Below the pieces are notes generated by a model. The model worked only from the letters and a program-made list of their open reading frames with translations. It searched no databases and was not told where the DNA came from. 19,576 nt of DNA from Deltaproteobacteria bacterium (GTDB lineage: Bacteria; Desulfobacterota; DSM-4660; Desulfatiglandales; Desulfatiglandaceae): assembly GCA_018644785.1 (NCBI GenBank), contig JABGPV010000066.1, forward strand, positions 1 to 19,576, in the 5' to 3' direction. The translations under genes and the position numbers were made by a program. This document shows positions 8,052-15,595 of this stretch, piece by piece (position 1 is the first letter of the stretch; each line of letters begins with the position of its first letter).

Positions 8052-8912
8052 TCACATCCGCAGCAACAGGATAGACACGATGGTCAGAAAAATACCCGTG
8101 ATTCTCCATCGGTTGAGCTTTTCGTTGTAAATCACGGTGGATAAAATGACGGCGATGACAAAATGCATGGCCGTGATGGATGTAACAATGGACAAGGGGC
8201 CCGTGGTCAGGGCCTTGAGATAGCAGTAAAACCCCGCCAGATTGATCAAACCCATAAAAAATCCGATGAGAAGGGCATCTCTGTGGTGGGTATTTGCATC
8301 CGCGGACTGCGCTTTTTTCCGAGAAGCAAATGAAAACAAGGTGGCAAACGTGTAAGAGACGGCCATAAAAGCCATTTTGTTGGCGTAAAGAGCTGCAAAT
8401 TTACTCGATATGGATGACAGAGCGCCGGCCAATATGGCGATCCCGATGAACAGAAAGCCCAGCTTGGTGTTTCCAACGCTTTCATCTTTTCCGGCCGTAT
8501 CCCGGGCCAGAATCACCACGGCACTCATGGCCAGAAAAACGCCCACCCCCTGATAAGCAGACAGATTGTCCCCGAAATAGAAAATGGAAAAAACGACCAC
8601 AATGGCCGCATTGAGGCGAATGACCGGGTATGCAACACCTGCGGGGATATGTTTGAGGGCCTCCATGTTGCTCACGGTGGCAATAAAAAAGGTTAGGCTG
8701 TTGGCCAAAGCGATAAGCAACAGGAAACCGATGTTCCGAACCGTTTCACCCCAGGCGAAAAACAGAACTGTGCTCAAAAATGCCACAGTGCCCATGAAAG
8801 AAAAACTGGTCCAGGCCGAGTTGCATCGCCGCTCTGCCGAAACCTTGTACAGAAACCGTTGAATGCCCAGAAAAAACAGGGCAATGGTGGCAAATGTATA
8901 CCAATCAGCCAT
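8052..8912 (-). CDS. DMT superfamily (EamA) transporter
   Basis: 286 residues with about ten membrane segments in two repeated halves, the EamA drug/metabolite transporter layout. The first half spans about 5-135 and contains NMEALKHIPAGVAYPVIRLN, the conserved end of an EamA repeat, followed by VVFSIFYFGDNLSAYQGVGVFL. The second half spans about 150-285 and contains YLKALTTGPLSIVTSITAMH and VIYNEKLNRWRITGIFLTIV. These ends, an acidic residue then an amphipathic turn and a last helix, are typical of EamA proteins of 280-300 residues. It probably works as a proton-linked or passive exporter of a small metabolite in the inner membrane; the substrate is not visible. Start ATG at 8910-8912. It is divergent from the HAD gene, with a 233-base gap that must hold both promoters; I see no strong consensus there. 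Confidence 0.88.
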   Translation of the reverse strand: MADWYTFATIALFFLGIQRFLYKVSAERRCNSAWTSFSFMGTVAFLSTVLFFAWGETVRNIGFLLLIALANSLTFFIATVSNMEALKHIPAGVAYPVIRLNAAIVVVFSIFYFGDNLSAYQGVGVFLAMSAVVILARDTAGKDESVGNTKLGFLFIGIAILAGALSSISSKFAALYANKMAFMAVSYTFATLFSFASRKKAQSADANTHHRDALLIGFFMGLINLAGFYCYLKALTTGPLSIVTSITAMHFVIAVILSTVIYNEKLNRWRITGIFLTIVSILLLRM

Positions 8913-9145
8913 TGACCAATGTGCCTTTTATCCTCATATCCAATCGTCAAATTTTCTCATGGGGAACCATATACTTTTGAATTCAAAGTTGTCAAATTCC
9001 GTCCGGTTTCCGTGCTCAGACCGGGATGCCCGTAACCGTAAACGGTTTCTTCCTTGATCAATTCCGTCAGGCGTGTGAAAATACGACACTATGGTTGCGA
9101 TGGTAATGACGGTTATCTCTATTTTATGCTGAACAGGAAAAAGCG

Positions 9146-9898
9146 ATGAATCACATCAGGGCGATTGGTTTTGATCTTTTTAACACGCTGGTGATGGCAG
9201 AACCGGATACCCTTGTAAAGGCTCTTTCACGCCTGCAGGAGAGCCTTGAACAGAATGGGTTTTATCCTGAGGAAGATGCTTTCAAAAAAGCCTATTACAA
9301 AGCGGCTATGATGTTTATCAAGCAGGCCAGGGCGGATGGCAAAGAAACCCACAACCGGTTCTGGATCAGCGCTGCTCTGGAAAAATTCGGGTACCATGTG
9401 CTGCCCGATGATCCCAGAATAGCTGCCACGGTCGAGGCTTACTTTTCCACCTTTTACGATTTCTGCTATCGTGTGCCCGGAACCCGGTCCATGCTGGAAA
9501 GATTGAAGGATGAGTTTCAACTTGGGCTGTTGAGCAATTTCACCCATTGGCCCGCCGCTCTGGAGATCATAAATCGCCTGGGATTAGCGCCTTTTTTTGA
9601 GGTAACGCTCATATCCGGGCAATTGGGGTATCGAAAACCCCATGGAAAGGTCTTTCGCGAGTTGACAGGCGGTTTTGACGCGCCCATTGATGAAATCATG
9701 TATGTGGGAGATGACGTGGATGCGGATGTGAATGGGGCTTTAGCGGCGGGGATCCAACCCGTCTGGTTTACTTACGTCCAGGATAAAAAACCGCCGATTC
9801 CCGCGTACATGGCGCCCAGTGACGCAGATGATCCCCACGAGAGCGTATCCCGTGTTTCAACATGGGCCGAATTTCTGTCTTTGTTGAAAATGTCATAA
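9146..9898 (+). CDS. HAD-superfamily hydrolase with atypical motif I
   Basis: 250 residues. Motif I is IGFDLFNTLV with nucleophile D10. The second aspartate of the usual DxD is Phe12, as in haloacid-dehalogenase-type members (D-x-Y/F-x-T). A helical cap spans about 20-105. Motif II is LLSNFTHWP (S130), motif III YRKPHGKVF (K164) and motif IV MYVGDDVDADVNGALAAG (D189, D190, D194), which is the phosphatase-type form. So the core is complete except for the general acid at D+2. It could be a slow phosphatase, a dehalogenase-like enzyme or a protein of other function. Start ATG at 9146 with AGGA about eight bases before. The next gene starts 44 bases after the stop, so it probably opens a five-gene plus-strand operon. 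Confidence 0.88.
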   Translation: MNHIRAIGFDLFNTLVMAEPDTLVKALSRLQESLEQNGFYPEEDAFKKAYYKAAMMFIKQARADGKETHNRFWISAALEKFGYHVLPDDPRIAATVEAYFSTFYDFCYRVPGTRSMLERLKDEFQLGLLSNFTHWPAALEIINRLGLAPFFEVTLISGQLGYRKPHGKVFRELTGGFDAPIDEIMYVGDDVDADVNGALAAGIQPVWFTYVQDKKPPIPAYMAPSDADDPHESVSRVSTWAEFLSLLKMS

Positions 9899-9942
9899 AT
9901 TGGAAATATTGCACCACAAGAGACTTTTGAGAAAGGAGCCCC

Positions 9943-10491
9943 ATGTATTTCGAAGGACCTGGAAAGACCAACACGGAAGAAACCCTGAAAAGGGCTTTGG
10001 AAAGGGCAGCGGCACTCGGCTTAAATGAAGTGGTGGTGGCCTCGACGACCGGTGACACGGCGCTTAAAGCGGCTGAGATTTTTCAAGAATTCACCATTAC
10101 GGCGGTCAGTTACCATTGCGGGTTCAGGAAACCCTTTGAATCGGTTATGGATCCGGGTGTCAGAAATGATCTGTTGGCAAAGGGAATCAATGTGATATCC
10201 GCCACCCACGCCCTTTCCGGTGTAGAACGGGCTGTGGCCAAAAAACACGGGGGCGTTTATCCGGCTCTTCTGATTGCCGACACATTAAAGTTGTTCGGCC
10301 AGGGTACCAAAGTTGCCGTGGAAGTGGCCATCATGGCCGCTGATTCGGGGGCGCTCACCGGAAAAGATATTGTCTCCATCGGGGGCAGCGGCAGAGGTTC
10401 GGATACGGCCCTGATCCTGAAACCGGCGAACCAGTCCGACATGTTTGATCTGCGCATACGGGAAGTGGTATGCAAACCGAGAGATTTCTGA
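9943..10491 (+). CDS. Stand-alone pyruvate kinase C-terminal (alpha/beta) domain-like protein
   Basis: 182 residues resembling only the C-terminal domain of pyruvate kinase (PF02887). TEETLKRALERAAALGLNEVVVASTTGDTALKAAEIF (11-47) is the helix-strand opening, with TTGDTA matching the effector-phosphate loop of that domain. A later glycine-rich strand and loop, KDIVSIGGSGRGSDTALILKP (141-161), ends the fold. The catalytic TIM barrel and B domain are absent, so it cannot be a pyruvate kinase by itself. Such single-domain proteins exist in archaea and anaerobic bacteria with no established role that I know of; binding of a phosphorylated or nucleotide effector is a guess. AAGGAG lies five bases before the ATG at 9943. 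The stop overlaps an in-frame ATG (10491) of the following frame, though the following gene probably starts at 10542. Confidence 0.78.
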   Translation: MYFEGPGKTNTEETLKRALERAAALGLNEVVVASTTGDTALKAAEIFQEFTITAVSYHCGFRKPFESVMDPGVRNDLLAKGINVISATHALSGVERAVAKKHGGVYPALLIADTLKLFGQGTKVAVEVAIMAADSGALTGKDIVSIGGSGRGSDTALILKPANQSDMFDLRIREVVCKPRDF

Positions 10492-10541
10492 TGGCCGGTT
10501 TCCTCGCTCAAAAATTTTCCCTTTCAAAAAGGTGTTGCCAT

Positions 10542-11120
10542 ATGAAACTGAAACAGGCGCTGCTTGTGGTTGGGTTAACTTTTTTTGTATTGATGCTGTT
10601 TAACAAAACATCACTGGCCGAGGACCAGGACATCGAAGATGTTCCCACCCGTCATGGTTTTGCGCTCAGTTATGGCAATACTTTCCATCCCGATAGTAAG
10701 ATCGGATTTATTCTGGCCAACTATTTGGTTATGTTTGACTATGATAAAATATGGCCCCACAGCGCACCGGAAAACCTGCGGTTTAAACTGGAGTTCAGCC
10801 TAGGTTCCACCACAACCCCTGAGAATCGGCCCATGGCATCGGCATCCATGTTGGCCCTTTATTATCTGGATTTCCTTGATTCAGAAGCCGTTCGGCCCTA
10901 CATTGAGGGCGGCATCGGACTGATTTACACGGGATTTCGCGTGGAAGGCCAGGGATCCCGTCTCAATTTCAATCCCAAGGCAGGATTCGGGTTTGAGTTT
11001 CCCATCGGCCGGGAAACGTTGTTTACATCTTTACGCTGGGACCATCTGTCAAACGCTTATCTGAACCGGGATAATACGAGCGTTGATTCGGTGATTCTCA
11101 TGTTTGGAGCGTACTTTTGA
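10542..11120 (+). CDS. Lipid A deacylase (PagL)-like acyloxyacyl hydrolase
   Basis: 192 residues. Signal peptide about 1-26 (MKLKQALLVVGLTFFVLMLF ... SLA, then EDQD), followed by alternating-hydrophobic strands of a small outer-membrane beta-barrel ending in an aromatic (GAYF). The motif RWDHLSNAYL (166-174) carries H168 and S170, the catalytic pair of PagL. D182, twelve residues after the serine, stands where PagL has its catalytic Glu. PagL removes a 3-O-linked acyl chain from lipid A at the outer membrane. An earlier ATG at 10491 is possible, but the one at 10542 has AAGGTG upstream and gives a clean signal peptide. The flavodoxin gene overlaps its last codons. Confidence 0.82.
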   Translation: MKLKQALLVVGLTFFVLMLFNKTSLAEDQDIEDVPTRHGFALSYGNTFHPDSKIGFILANYLVMFDYDKIWPHSAPENLRFKLEFSLGSTTTPENRPMASASMLALYYLDFLDSEAVRPYIEGGIGLIYTGFRVEGQGSRLNFNPKAGFGFEFPIGRETLFTSLRWDHLSNAYLNRDNTSVDSVILMFGAYF

Positions 11121-11581
11121 CGTGTAACATTCTTATTGTCTATCATTCCCAAAGCGGAAATACACAAAAAATGGCACAAAAGGTCGCTGAAGGGGCCCGA
11201 TCCATGGAAGATGTCGCTGTTTTTTTAAAGATGGCATCTGAAGCAACCCTGGAAGATCTGCTGGCGTGCCATGGCCTGGCCATCGGTTCGCCCGAATATT
11301 TCGGCACCATGGCGGGAATGGTTAAAGATTTCTTTGACAGAACCTACAATGAAGCACGGGGCAGAAAAGAGATATTTAAAAAACCGTACGCAGTCTTTAT
11401 CAGTGCCGGCAATGACGGAACCGGCGCCTTAAACCATATTGAACGAATTTGTCTGGGGTATCAGCTTAAGAAAGTCTTAGCCCCCGTGATCGCAAAGGGT
11501 GAAATTGACGGCGGAATCCTTGCGCAGTGTGAAGAATTGGGGAAAACCATCGCCGCCGGGTGCCGGGAAGGGATCTATTGA
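11117..11581 (+). CDS. Flavodoxin-like / FMN-dependent oxidoreductase family protein
   Basis: 154 residues, the length of a short-chain flavodoxin. The first strand and FMN-phosphate loop are clear: NILIVYHSQSGNTQKMA (4-20, loop HSQSGNT). IGSPEYFGTMAGMVKDFFDR (57-75) is the second flavin-binding region, and VFISAGNDGTGAL (93-105) the third. This layout is close to WrbA-like or flavodoxin_2-type proteins. It is probably a cytoplasmic electron carrier or quinone reductase with bound FMN; the partner is unknown. Start is TTG at 11117, overlapping the previous stop (TTGA), with GGAG at 11106-11109. Earlier starts are blocked or lack a ribosome site. Its stop shares an A with the next gene's ATG (TGATG), so it is translationally coupled on both sides. 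Confidence 0.85.
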   Translation: MTCNILIVYHSQSGNTQKMAQKVAEGARSMEDVAVFLKMASEATLEDLLACHGLAIGSPEYFGTMAGMVKDFFDRTYNEARGRKEIFKKPYAVFISAGNDGTGALNHIERICLGYQLKKVLAPVIAKGEIDGGILAQCEELGKTIAAGCREGIY

Positions 11582-11967
11582 TGGAAGATTTCATTGCGTT
11601 TATCATTTTCACGGCCGAACGGGTGGAACGTTCGCTCAAAAGCCCGTTCGTTGATTTTTCTCTTCGTGGAAAGGACGGCAAAATTGTAATGGAGCTTGAA
11701 ACCTTTGTTCCCAGACAACTGCCCCTTAGGGGACGGGGTACCCCCCGTGAAAAGGGGCCGAGGCTCATTAATTTTCTTATGCCGTCGGATAAGAATGCCC
11801 GAGAGGGGCTGGATGATGAAGACTCACGGTTCCCTCAAATGGGTTTAAAACCGGAGAAAACGCCGGAATTGCTCCTGGTCGAAGGAAATGACGTTAAGCG
11901 GGAGAAAACCGGGGTATTTCAAAAACATGTTGAAACGCTGGAATGGAAAGCTGCCGGCGGAAAGTAG
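11581..11967 (+). CDS. Hypothetical protein, 128 residues
   Basis: I do not recognise a family. It starts MEDFIAFIIFTAERVERSLK, a short hydrophobic segment (4-11) too short to span a membrane, then a mixed strand-rich part (FVDFSLRGKDGKIVMELETF). The remainder is charged and low-complexity (PREKGPRLINFL, KNAREGLDDEDSRF, KREKTGVFQKHVETLEWK). The ATG at 11581 overlaps the flavodoxin stop (TGATG), with GAAGGGA upstream; an ATG at 11560 would overlap more and has no better ribosome site. DNA at 11722-11757 inside it is a cluster of C4 and G4 runs unlike its surroundings. Translation by coupling makes it likely real, but the middle part may be an in-frame insertion. Confidence 0.6.
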   Translation: MEDFIAFIIFTAERVERSLKSPFVDFSLRGKDGKIVMELETFVPRQLPLRGRGTPREKGPRLINFLMPSDKNAREGLDDEDSRFPQMGLKPEKTPELLLVEGNDVKREKTGVFQKHVETLEWKAAGGK

Positions 11968-12034
11968 CGTTAAAGGTGATGACGGGACGGAAAATTTTTT
12001 CAATTTACTTAACATCGTTTCATAGAAAAACCTC

Positions 12035-12076
12035 TTGAATTTTCATTGCCTCTTAATGTATAGTTAGAGTATACAT
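12035..12076 (+). promoter_or_regulatory. Promoter and palindromic operator of the toxin-antitoxin pair
   Basis: TTGAAT at 12035-12040, an 18-base spacer and TATAGT at 12059-12064 form a sigma-70 promoter about 25 bases before the antitoxin ribosome site. A perfect inverted repeat, ATGTATA-N7-TATACAT (12056-12076), covers the -10 box. Phd/YefM antitoxins bind such palindromes and repress their own operon, so this is the probable autoregulatory operator. Confidence 0.7.
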
Positions 12077-12093
12077 CAACAGAGGGGTGGCTT

Positions 12094-12336
12094 ATGAAAG
12101 CAACAGTCGTCGATTTAAGATACAAAATGAATGATATTCTCAAAGCGCTTGCCAGGAATGAGAAGGTTACAGTCTTGTACCGCGGCAAAGTGAAAGGGGT
12201 CCTGGTCCCGGCGGCACAGAAAAAGGATATGAGCATGACAGACCATCCTTTCTTTGGTATGGCATCTCAAGATACCAAGAAATCAGTATTAGACGAATTA
12301 GACGATTTGCGGAGATTCAGATACGATGGTATTTGA
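12094..12336 (+). CDS. Antitoxin, Phd/YefM family
   Basis: 80 residues. The N-terminal part is the DNA-binding fold of the Phd/YefM family (KATVVDLRYKMNDILKALARNE, then KVTVLYRGKVKGVLVPA). The C-terminal half, with HPFFGM (about 50-55) and LDELDDLRRFRYDGI, is the toxin-binding tail typical of this family; proteins with HPFFGM and R-x-x-RY are common partners of PIN-domain toxins. Start ATG at 12094 with GAGGGG just upstream. It precedes and overlaps the toxin gene by 11 bases, the normal antitoxin-first order. It should neutralise the toxin and repress the operon at the palindrome 12056-12076. Confidence 0.9.
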   Translation: MKATVVDLRYKMNDILKALARNEKVTVLYRGKVKGVLVPAAQKKDMSMTDHPFFGMASQDTKKSVLDELDDLRRFRYDGI

Positions 12337-12703
12337 TACAGACATATTCATTTGGGCTCAGAGAGGTAATGAAAAAGCCGCAAAAATTATGGAAATATCG
12401 GCGGAAAGGCACCTTTCCACTCAAACTTACATGGAGCTTCTGCAGTGTGCGAAAAACAAAAAGCAGCACAAACTTACAAAAGATTTCTTGACGGCCTTCG
12501 GTTTTCTCGTCCTTCCATTAACCGAAAACATAGGGCATCGTGCCTCCATTTATATCGAAGAATACACATTGGCTTCCGGTCTTAGATCTGGTGACGCAAT
12601 AATAGCAGCAACAGCTGTGGAAAATAACCTACCGCTTGTATCCAGTAATCGAAAACATTTCAAAATGATCAAAGAATTACAATTGAAGAGTTTTAGGCCA
12701 TAA
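12326..12703 (+). CDS. vapC: PIN-domain ribonuclease toxin (VapC family)
   Basis: 125 residues, a full-length PIN toxin. Acidic residues of the active site are visible: D4 in MVFDTDIFIW, E37 in TYMELLQ and D90 in LRSGDAIIAATA. The fourth position, in VSSNRKHFKMI, is Asn108, the common T/S-x-N-x-x-HF form. VapC toxins are Mg-dependent endoribonucleases that usually cut tRNA or rRNA; the target here is unknown. ATG at 12326 lies inside the antitoxin gene with GGAG 11 bases before it, so translation is coupled. No frameshift is seen, so the toxin should be functional. Confidence 0.9.
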   Translation: MVFDTDIFIWAQRGNEKAAKIMEISAERHLSTQTYMELLQCAKNKKQHKLTKDFLTAFGFLVLPLTENIGHRASIYIEEYTLASGLRSGDAIIAATAVENNLPLVSSNRKHFKMIKELQLKSFRP

Positions 12704-12848
12704 TTCCAGCCCTTCCGCTCCCCCCATACGGGCATTCCCGCTAAAGGTTGGAACTTCGACCAGAATCAAGCACCTAACGCCTTTTTTTTCGTTGGCTCAA
12801 GAAATAACGAGCGGGATCGAATTGATTGGGTGGCCACTTTTTTAAAAT

Positions 12849-14120
12849 CTATTGGATCATCGGCAGGGTGACCCCTCCGTGGGTTAACACTGCTGCGGCA
12901 GAATGGCTGCCCTGAATTTCTACCTCTTCTTTAATGGCGTTTTCTACGCTATCGTAATAGATAAACCCCATCCGTTTGGCGTCTGTTTTGCTTAGTCCTG
13001 ATGAGACCAGAGCCAATTTAATACGGTGTCTCATTCGACTCAAAGGGACTGCCAGTGCGCAGGCAACTATATCCTCGGCACGTCCGGATTCAAGCTCATA
13101 GATAAGTTGTTCCGGCTCACGCCCCACATAGTCGGCAAACAACGGGTGTGTATTATTTCCTTCCTGACAGTGTGTGACAAGAATCAAGGTGCCGCCATCA
13201 TCGGTTATTAGTTCACCGCTTGCCAATGCCTTTGTACTTTGCCATAAATCAATTTCGGTCGGATATGCATTGGAGATAACAACAGGATAACGTTTTGAAA
13301 CAGGCGAGCCGTATACTGTTTTGGCAATATCCACACCCACACGATGGGCCTGGATAAAGTGACCTGAAACACATCGGTACAGGAGCCCTTTGCGGTCAAG
13401 GATAACATTCAAAATAAAATCGATACCAATGCTTTCTTCCACAAAGGCTTCAAGGTCTCGTCGCAACCGGACGTCCATAGCACCAAGCTGGTTTTCTAAA
13501 ACTTTTGCCTGGCGCAAATGAAAGGCTTCCACCGTCCGGCAACTGCAGACACCGGGTAAAATAATTTTGCCTCCCCCACTGAAGCCGGCATCCATATGGG
13601 GGGTTATCATACCGATACCGATTCGAAGATCTGCATTGATTACATTTCGATTGACCCAGGCCGGTATGCCATTGGAGGAACTGCCCATATACACCATCTC
13701 AGCGTTGTTCCAGCATGGAACGTTGACAATTTGGTATTTGCCGGCGATGGCAGATCCAACCTTTTCATGAATTTCGGATTCAGTCATGGGTCGGTGGGTA
13801 CCGAGGGCAAAAACGATGCTTATATCTTCTTTCTCGATTCCGGCCCTTTCCAAGCAATGGAGTATTGGCGGTAATATCAGATGGGTCGGTGTTTGACGGG
13901 TTATATCGTCTATGACAATGGCAACCTTTTGTCCGGGGCGAACAAGTTCAGTCAATGGAGGGGTTCCAATCGGTTTTTCAAGGGCATAGCAAATCTCGGC
14001 TTCTGCATCAGGTGCAGTTTCCACCAATCTGGGTTCAACAACTTCACCCAACATGCCTTTATCAATTTCAAAGGAAAGAGTTCCATTACCGTAAGGCAAA
14101 TCGATTTGTGCCATGGACAT
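12849..14120 (-). CDS. LarA-family nickel-pincer racemase/epimerase homologue
   Basis: 423 residues, the usual length of LarA (lactate racemase). The N-terminal domain has IDDITRQTP (70-78) and FALGTHRPMTESEI (104-117). The hallmark DAGFSGGGKIILPGV runs from 177 to 191. Residues that line up with Lactobacillus plantarum LarA are all there: H109 (its H108), H175 (H174), K185 (K184, which carries the nickel-pincer nucleotide), H201 (H200, nickel ligand) and K297 (K298). LarA enzymes invert C2 of 2-hydroxyacids by hydride transfer; homologues use lactate, malate, phenyllactate and others, so the substrate cannot be read. No larB/C/E cofactor genes are in the window. It is the last gene of the ABC-importer operon, starting 15 bases after the second permease. 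Confidence 0.88.
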   Translation of the reverse strand: MSMAQIDLPYGNGTLSFEIDKGMLGEVVEPRLVETAPDAEAEICYALEKPIGTPPLTELVRPGQKVAIVIDDITRQTPTHLILPPILHCLERAGIEKEDISIVFALGTHRPMTESEIHEKVGSAIAGKYQIVNVPCWNNAEMVYMGSSSNGIPAWVNRNVINADLRIGIGMITPHMDAGFSGGGKIILPGVCSCRTVEAFHLRQAKVLENQLGAMDVRLRRDLEAFVEESIGIDFILNVILDRKGLLYRCVSGHFIQAHRVGVDIAKTVYGSPVSKRYPVVISNAYPTEIDLWQSTKALASGELITDDGGTLILVTHCQEGNNTHPLFADYVGREPEQLIYELESGRAEDIVACALAVPLSRMRHRIKLALVSSGLSKTDAKRMGFIYYDSVENAIKEEVEIQGSHSAAAVLTHGGVTLPMIQ

Positions 14121-14135
14121 GATTTTCAGCTTTCT

Positions 14136-14813
14136 TCAGTTATATTTTGGACGTCCGAATCCGGGAATCGCTATCCGGTCTTCAAGATAATTCAACCCCC
14201 AGGTGGCCATAGATACCATCACGAGATATATCGCACCGACAATTGAGAAGATTTCCAAATACTTAAAATAGAAATTAGCCAGAATAGACCCTTTTCCGGT
14301 GAGTTCGATGCAGGTGACCATATAGGCCAGAGAGGAATACTTGATCAGATAAATGAACTCGTTACCGTTGCCGGGAAGCGCCCTTCGCATGGCCTGTGGC
14401 AGAAGAATTGAAAAAATCGCCCGAATTTTACTGAAACCGAGTGAATAAGCGGCCAGAAGTTGTCCTTTTTTAATGGACAAGAGTGCGCCTCGGATATATT
14501 CCGAGTGATAAGCGCCGCTGCAAAGTGAGAATCCGATAACGGCCGCAGCAAAGGGGGAGAGATAGATGCCGATTCTCGGTAAACCGAAGTACCACAGATA
14601 AAGCTGCACCAGTAAAGGAAACCCTCGGAAAAACAGGACGTAAAGACCTGCGAGCCTTTTTAAAACGGGGTGTCCATAGACTCGGATCACTCCGGAAACG
14701 ATCCCGATGAAGAATCCGAATATTGCCGAGGGAACGATTAACTTAATGCTCATCCACACCCCGGCCAATAACTCGGGTGCAACTTCCTGACGTAAGAATA
14801 AGAGCTCATCCAT
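14136..14813 (-). CDS. ABC transporter permease, polar amino acid (HisM/GlnP) family, second
   Basis: 225 residues with about five membrane segments. The EAA-loop region is GQLLAAYSLGFSKIRAIFSILLPQAMRRALPGNGNEFIYLIKYSSLAY (about 117-164), which contacts the ATPase. FFRGFPLLVQLYLWYFGLPR (61-80) is the conserved family stretch (R-G-x-P-L). It is a paralogue of the other permease at 15596-16264, so the importer probably has a heterodimeric channel as in HisQM. ATG at 14811-14813 lies three bases past the ATPase stop, and its stop lies 15 bases before LarA. Confidence 0.9.
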   Translation of the reverse strand: MDELLFLRQEVAPELLAGVWMSIKLIVPSAIFGFFIGIVSGVIRVYGHPVLKRLAGLYVLFFRGFPLLVQLYLWYFGLPRIGIYLSPFAAAVIGFSLCSGAYHSEYIRGALLSIKKGQLLAAYSLGFSKIRAIFSILLPQAMRRALPGNGNEFIYLIKYSSLAYMVTCIELTGKGSILANFYFKYLEIFSIVGAIYLVMVSMATWGLNYLEDRIAIPGFGRPKYN

Positions 14814-14816
14814 GGC

Positions 14817-15581
14817 TTATGATGAATTATTGTGGAGTCTGCTGATTTTAGAGCAGAATTCACGGGTTCTAAGGCATTCTGCATTGAAAAGAATTTTTTG
14901 CGGCGGTCCCTGCTCCACGATTTTTCCTTCTTCCATAAAAAATATTTCATTGGCCAATGAACTGGCAAAGCCGACCTCATGGGTTACCAGAAGCATGGTC
15001 ATGCCCCCTGAGGCAAGGCCTCGAATAACTTCGTGGACTTCTCCGATCAACTCCGGATCCAGAGCAGACGTGGGTTCATCCAGGAGCATGACCTCCGGAT
15101 CCATTGCAAGGGCCCTTGCGATGGAAACACGCTGCTTCTGGCCCCCTGAGAGTTGCGCAGGATATTTCATCATATGATCCTTTAACCCCACTCGTTCCAA
15201 TTCGGCAATGGCCTTCTCTCGGGCTTCTGATTTGGGGAGCTTCTTTACCCTTACAGGCCCAATCATTACATTGTGGAGTGCATTGAGATGGTCGAACAGA
15301 TTGAAGTCCTGGAATATCATTCCAACCTTTTGTCTATAAGCCGTCAGTTCCCGTTTTCGGCCCTCGATGATTTCCGTGCCATTGAGATAGACTTGTCCCT
15401 CATCTAATCCCACCAGAAAATTGATGCAGTGCAGGAGTGTACTTTTTCCGCCTCCGGACGGACCGATGATGACCTTAATTGCCCCTCTATTAAGTTCCAG
15501 CGACACGCCGTTTAAAACTTCATTGTCGCCATATCGCTTCTTGATATTCCGGATTCTCAGGACCGGTGTTTGATTGGTCAT
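14817..15581 (-). CDS. ABC transporter ATPase, polar amino acid (GlnQ/HisP) family
   Basis: 254 residues from ATG at 15579-15581 (MTNQTPVLRIRNIKKRYGDN). Walker A GPSGGGKST (40-48), Q-loop Q91 in FQDFNLFDHL, signature LSGGQKQRVSIARAL (144-158), Walker B VMLLDEPTSALDP (164-176) and the H-loop H201 in VTHEVGFA are intact. The overall form is that of GlnQ/HisP, the amino-acid uptake class. A longer in-frame start at 15704 would overlap the upstream permease by over 100 bases and add a non-homologous tail, so I reject it. The gene starts 14 bases after that permease and ends three bases before the next. Confidence 0.93.
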   Translation of the reverse strand: MTNQTPVLRIRNIKKRYGDNEVLNGVSLELNRGAIKVIIGPSGGGKSTLLHCINFLVGLDEGQVYLNGTEIIEGRKRELTAYRQKVGMIFQDFNLFDHLNALHNVMIGPVRVKKLPKSEAREKAIAELERVGLKDHMMKYPAQLSGGQKQRVSIARALAMDPEVMLLDEPTSALDPELIGEVHEVIRGLASGGMTMLLVTHEVGFASSLANEIFFMEEGKIVEQGPPQKILFNAECLRTREFCSKISRLHNNSS

Positions 15582-15595
15582 AAATTGATAATTCC

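Noticed and set aside
10470..10541. Upstream starts for the PagL-like gene
   Set aside because: They would place a Cys-rich non-signal stretch before a clean signal peptide, and the ribosome site AAGGTG precedes 10542.
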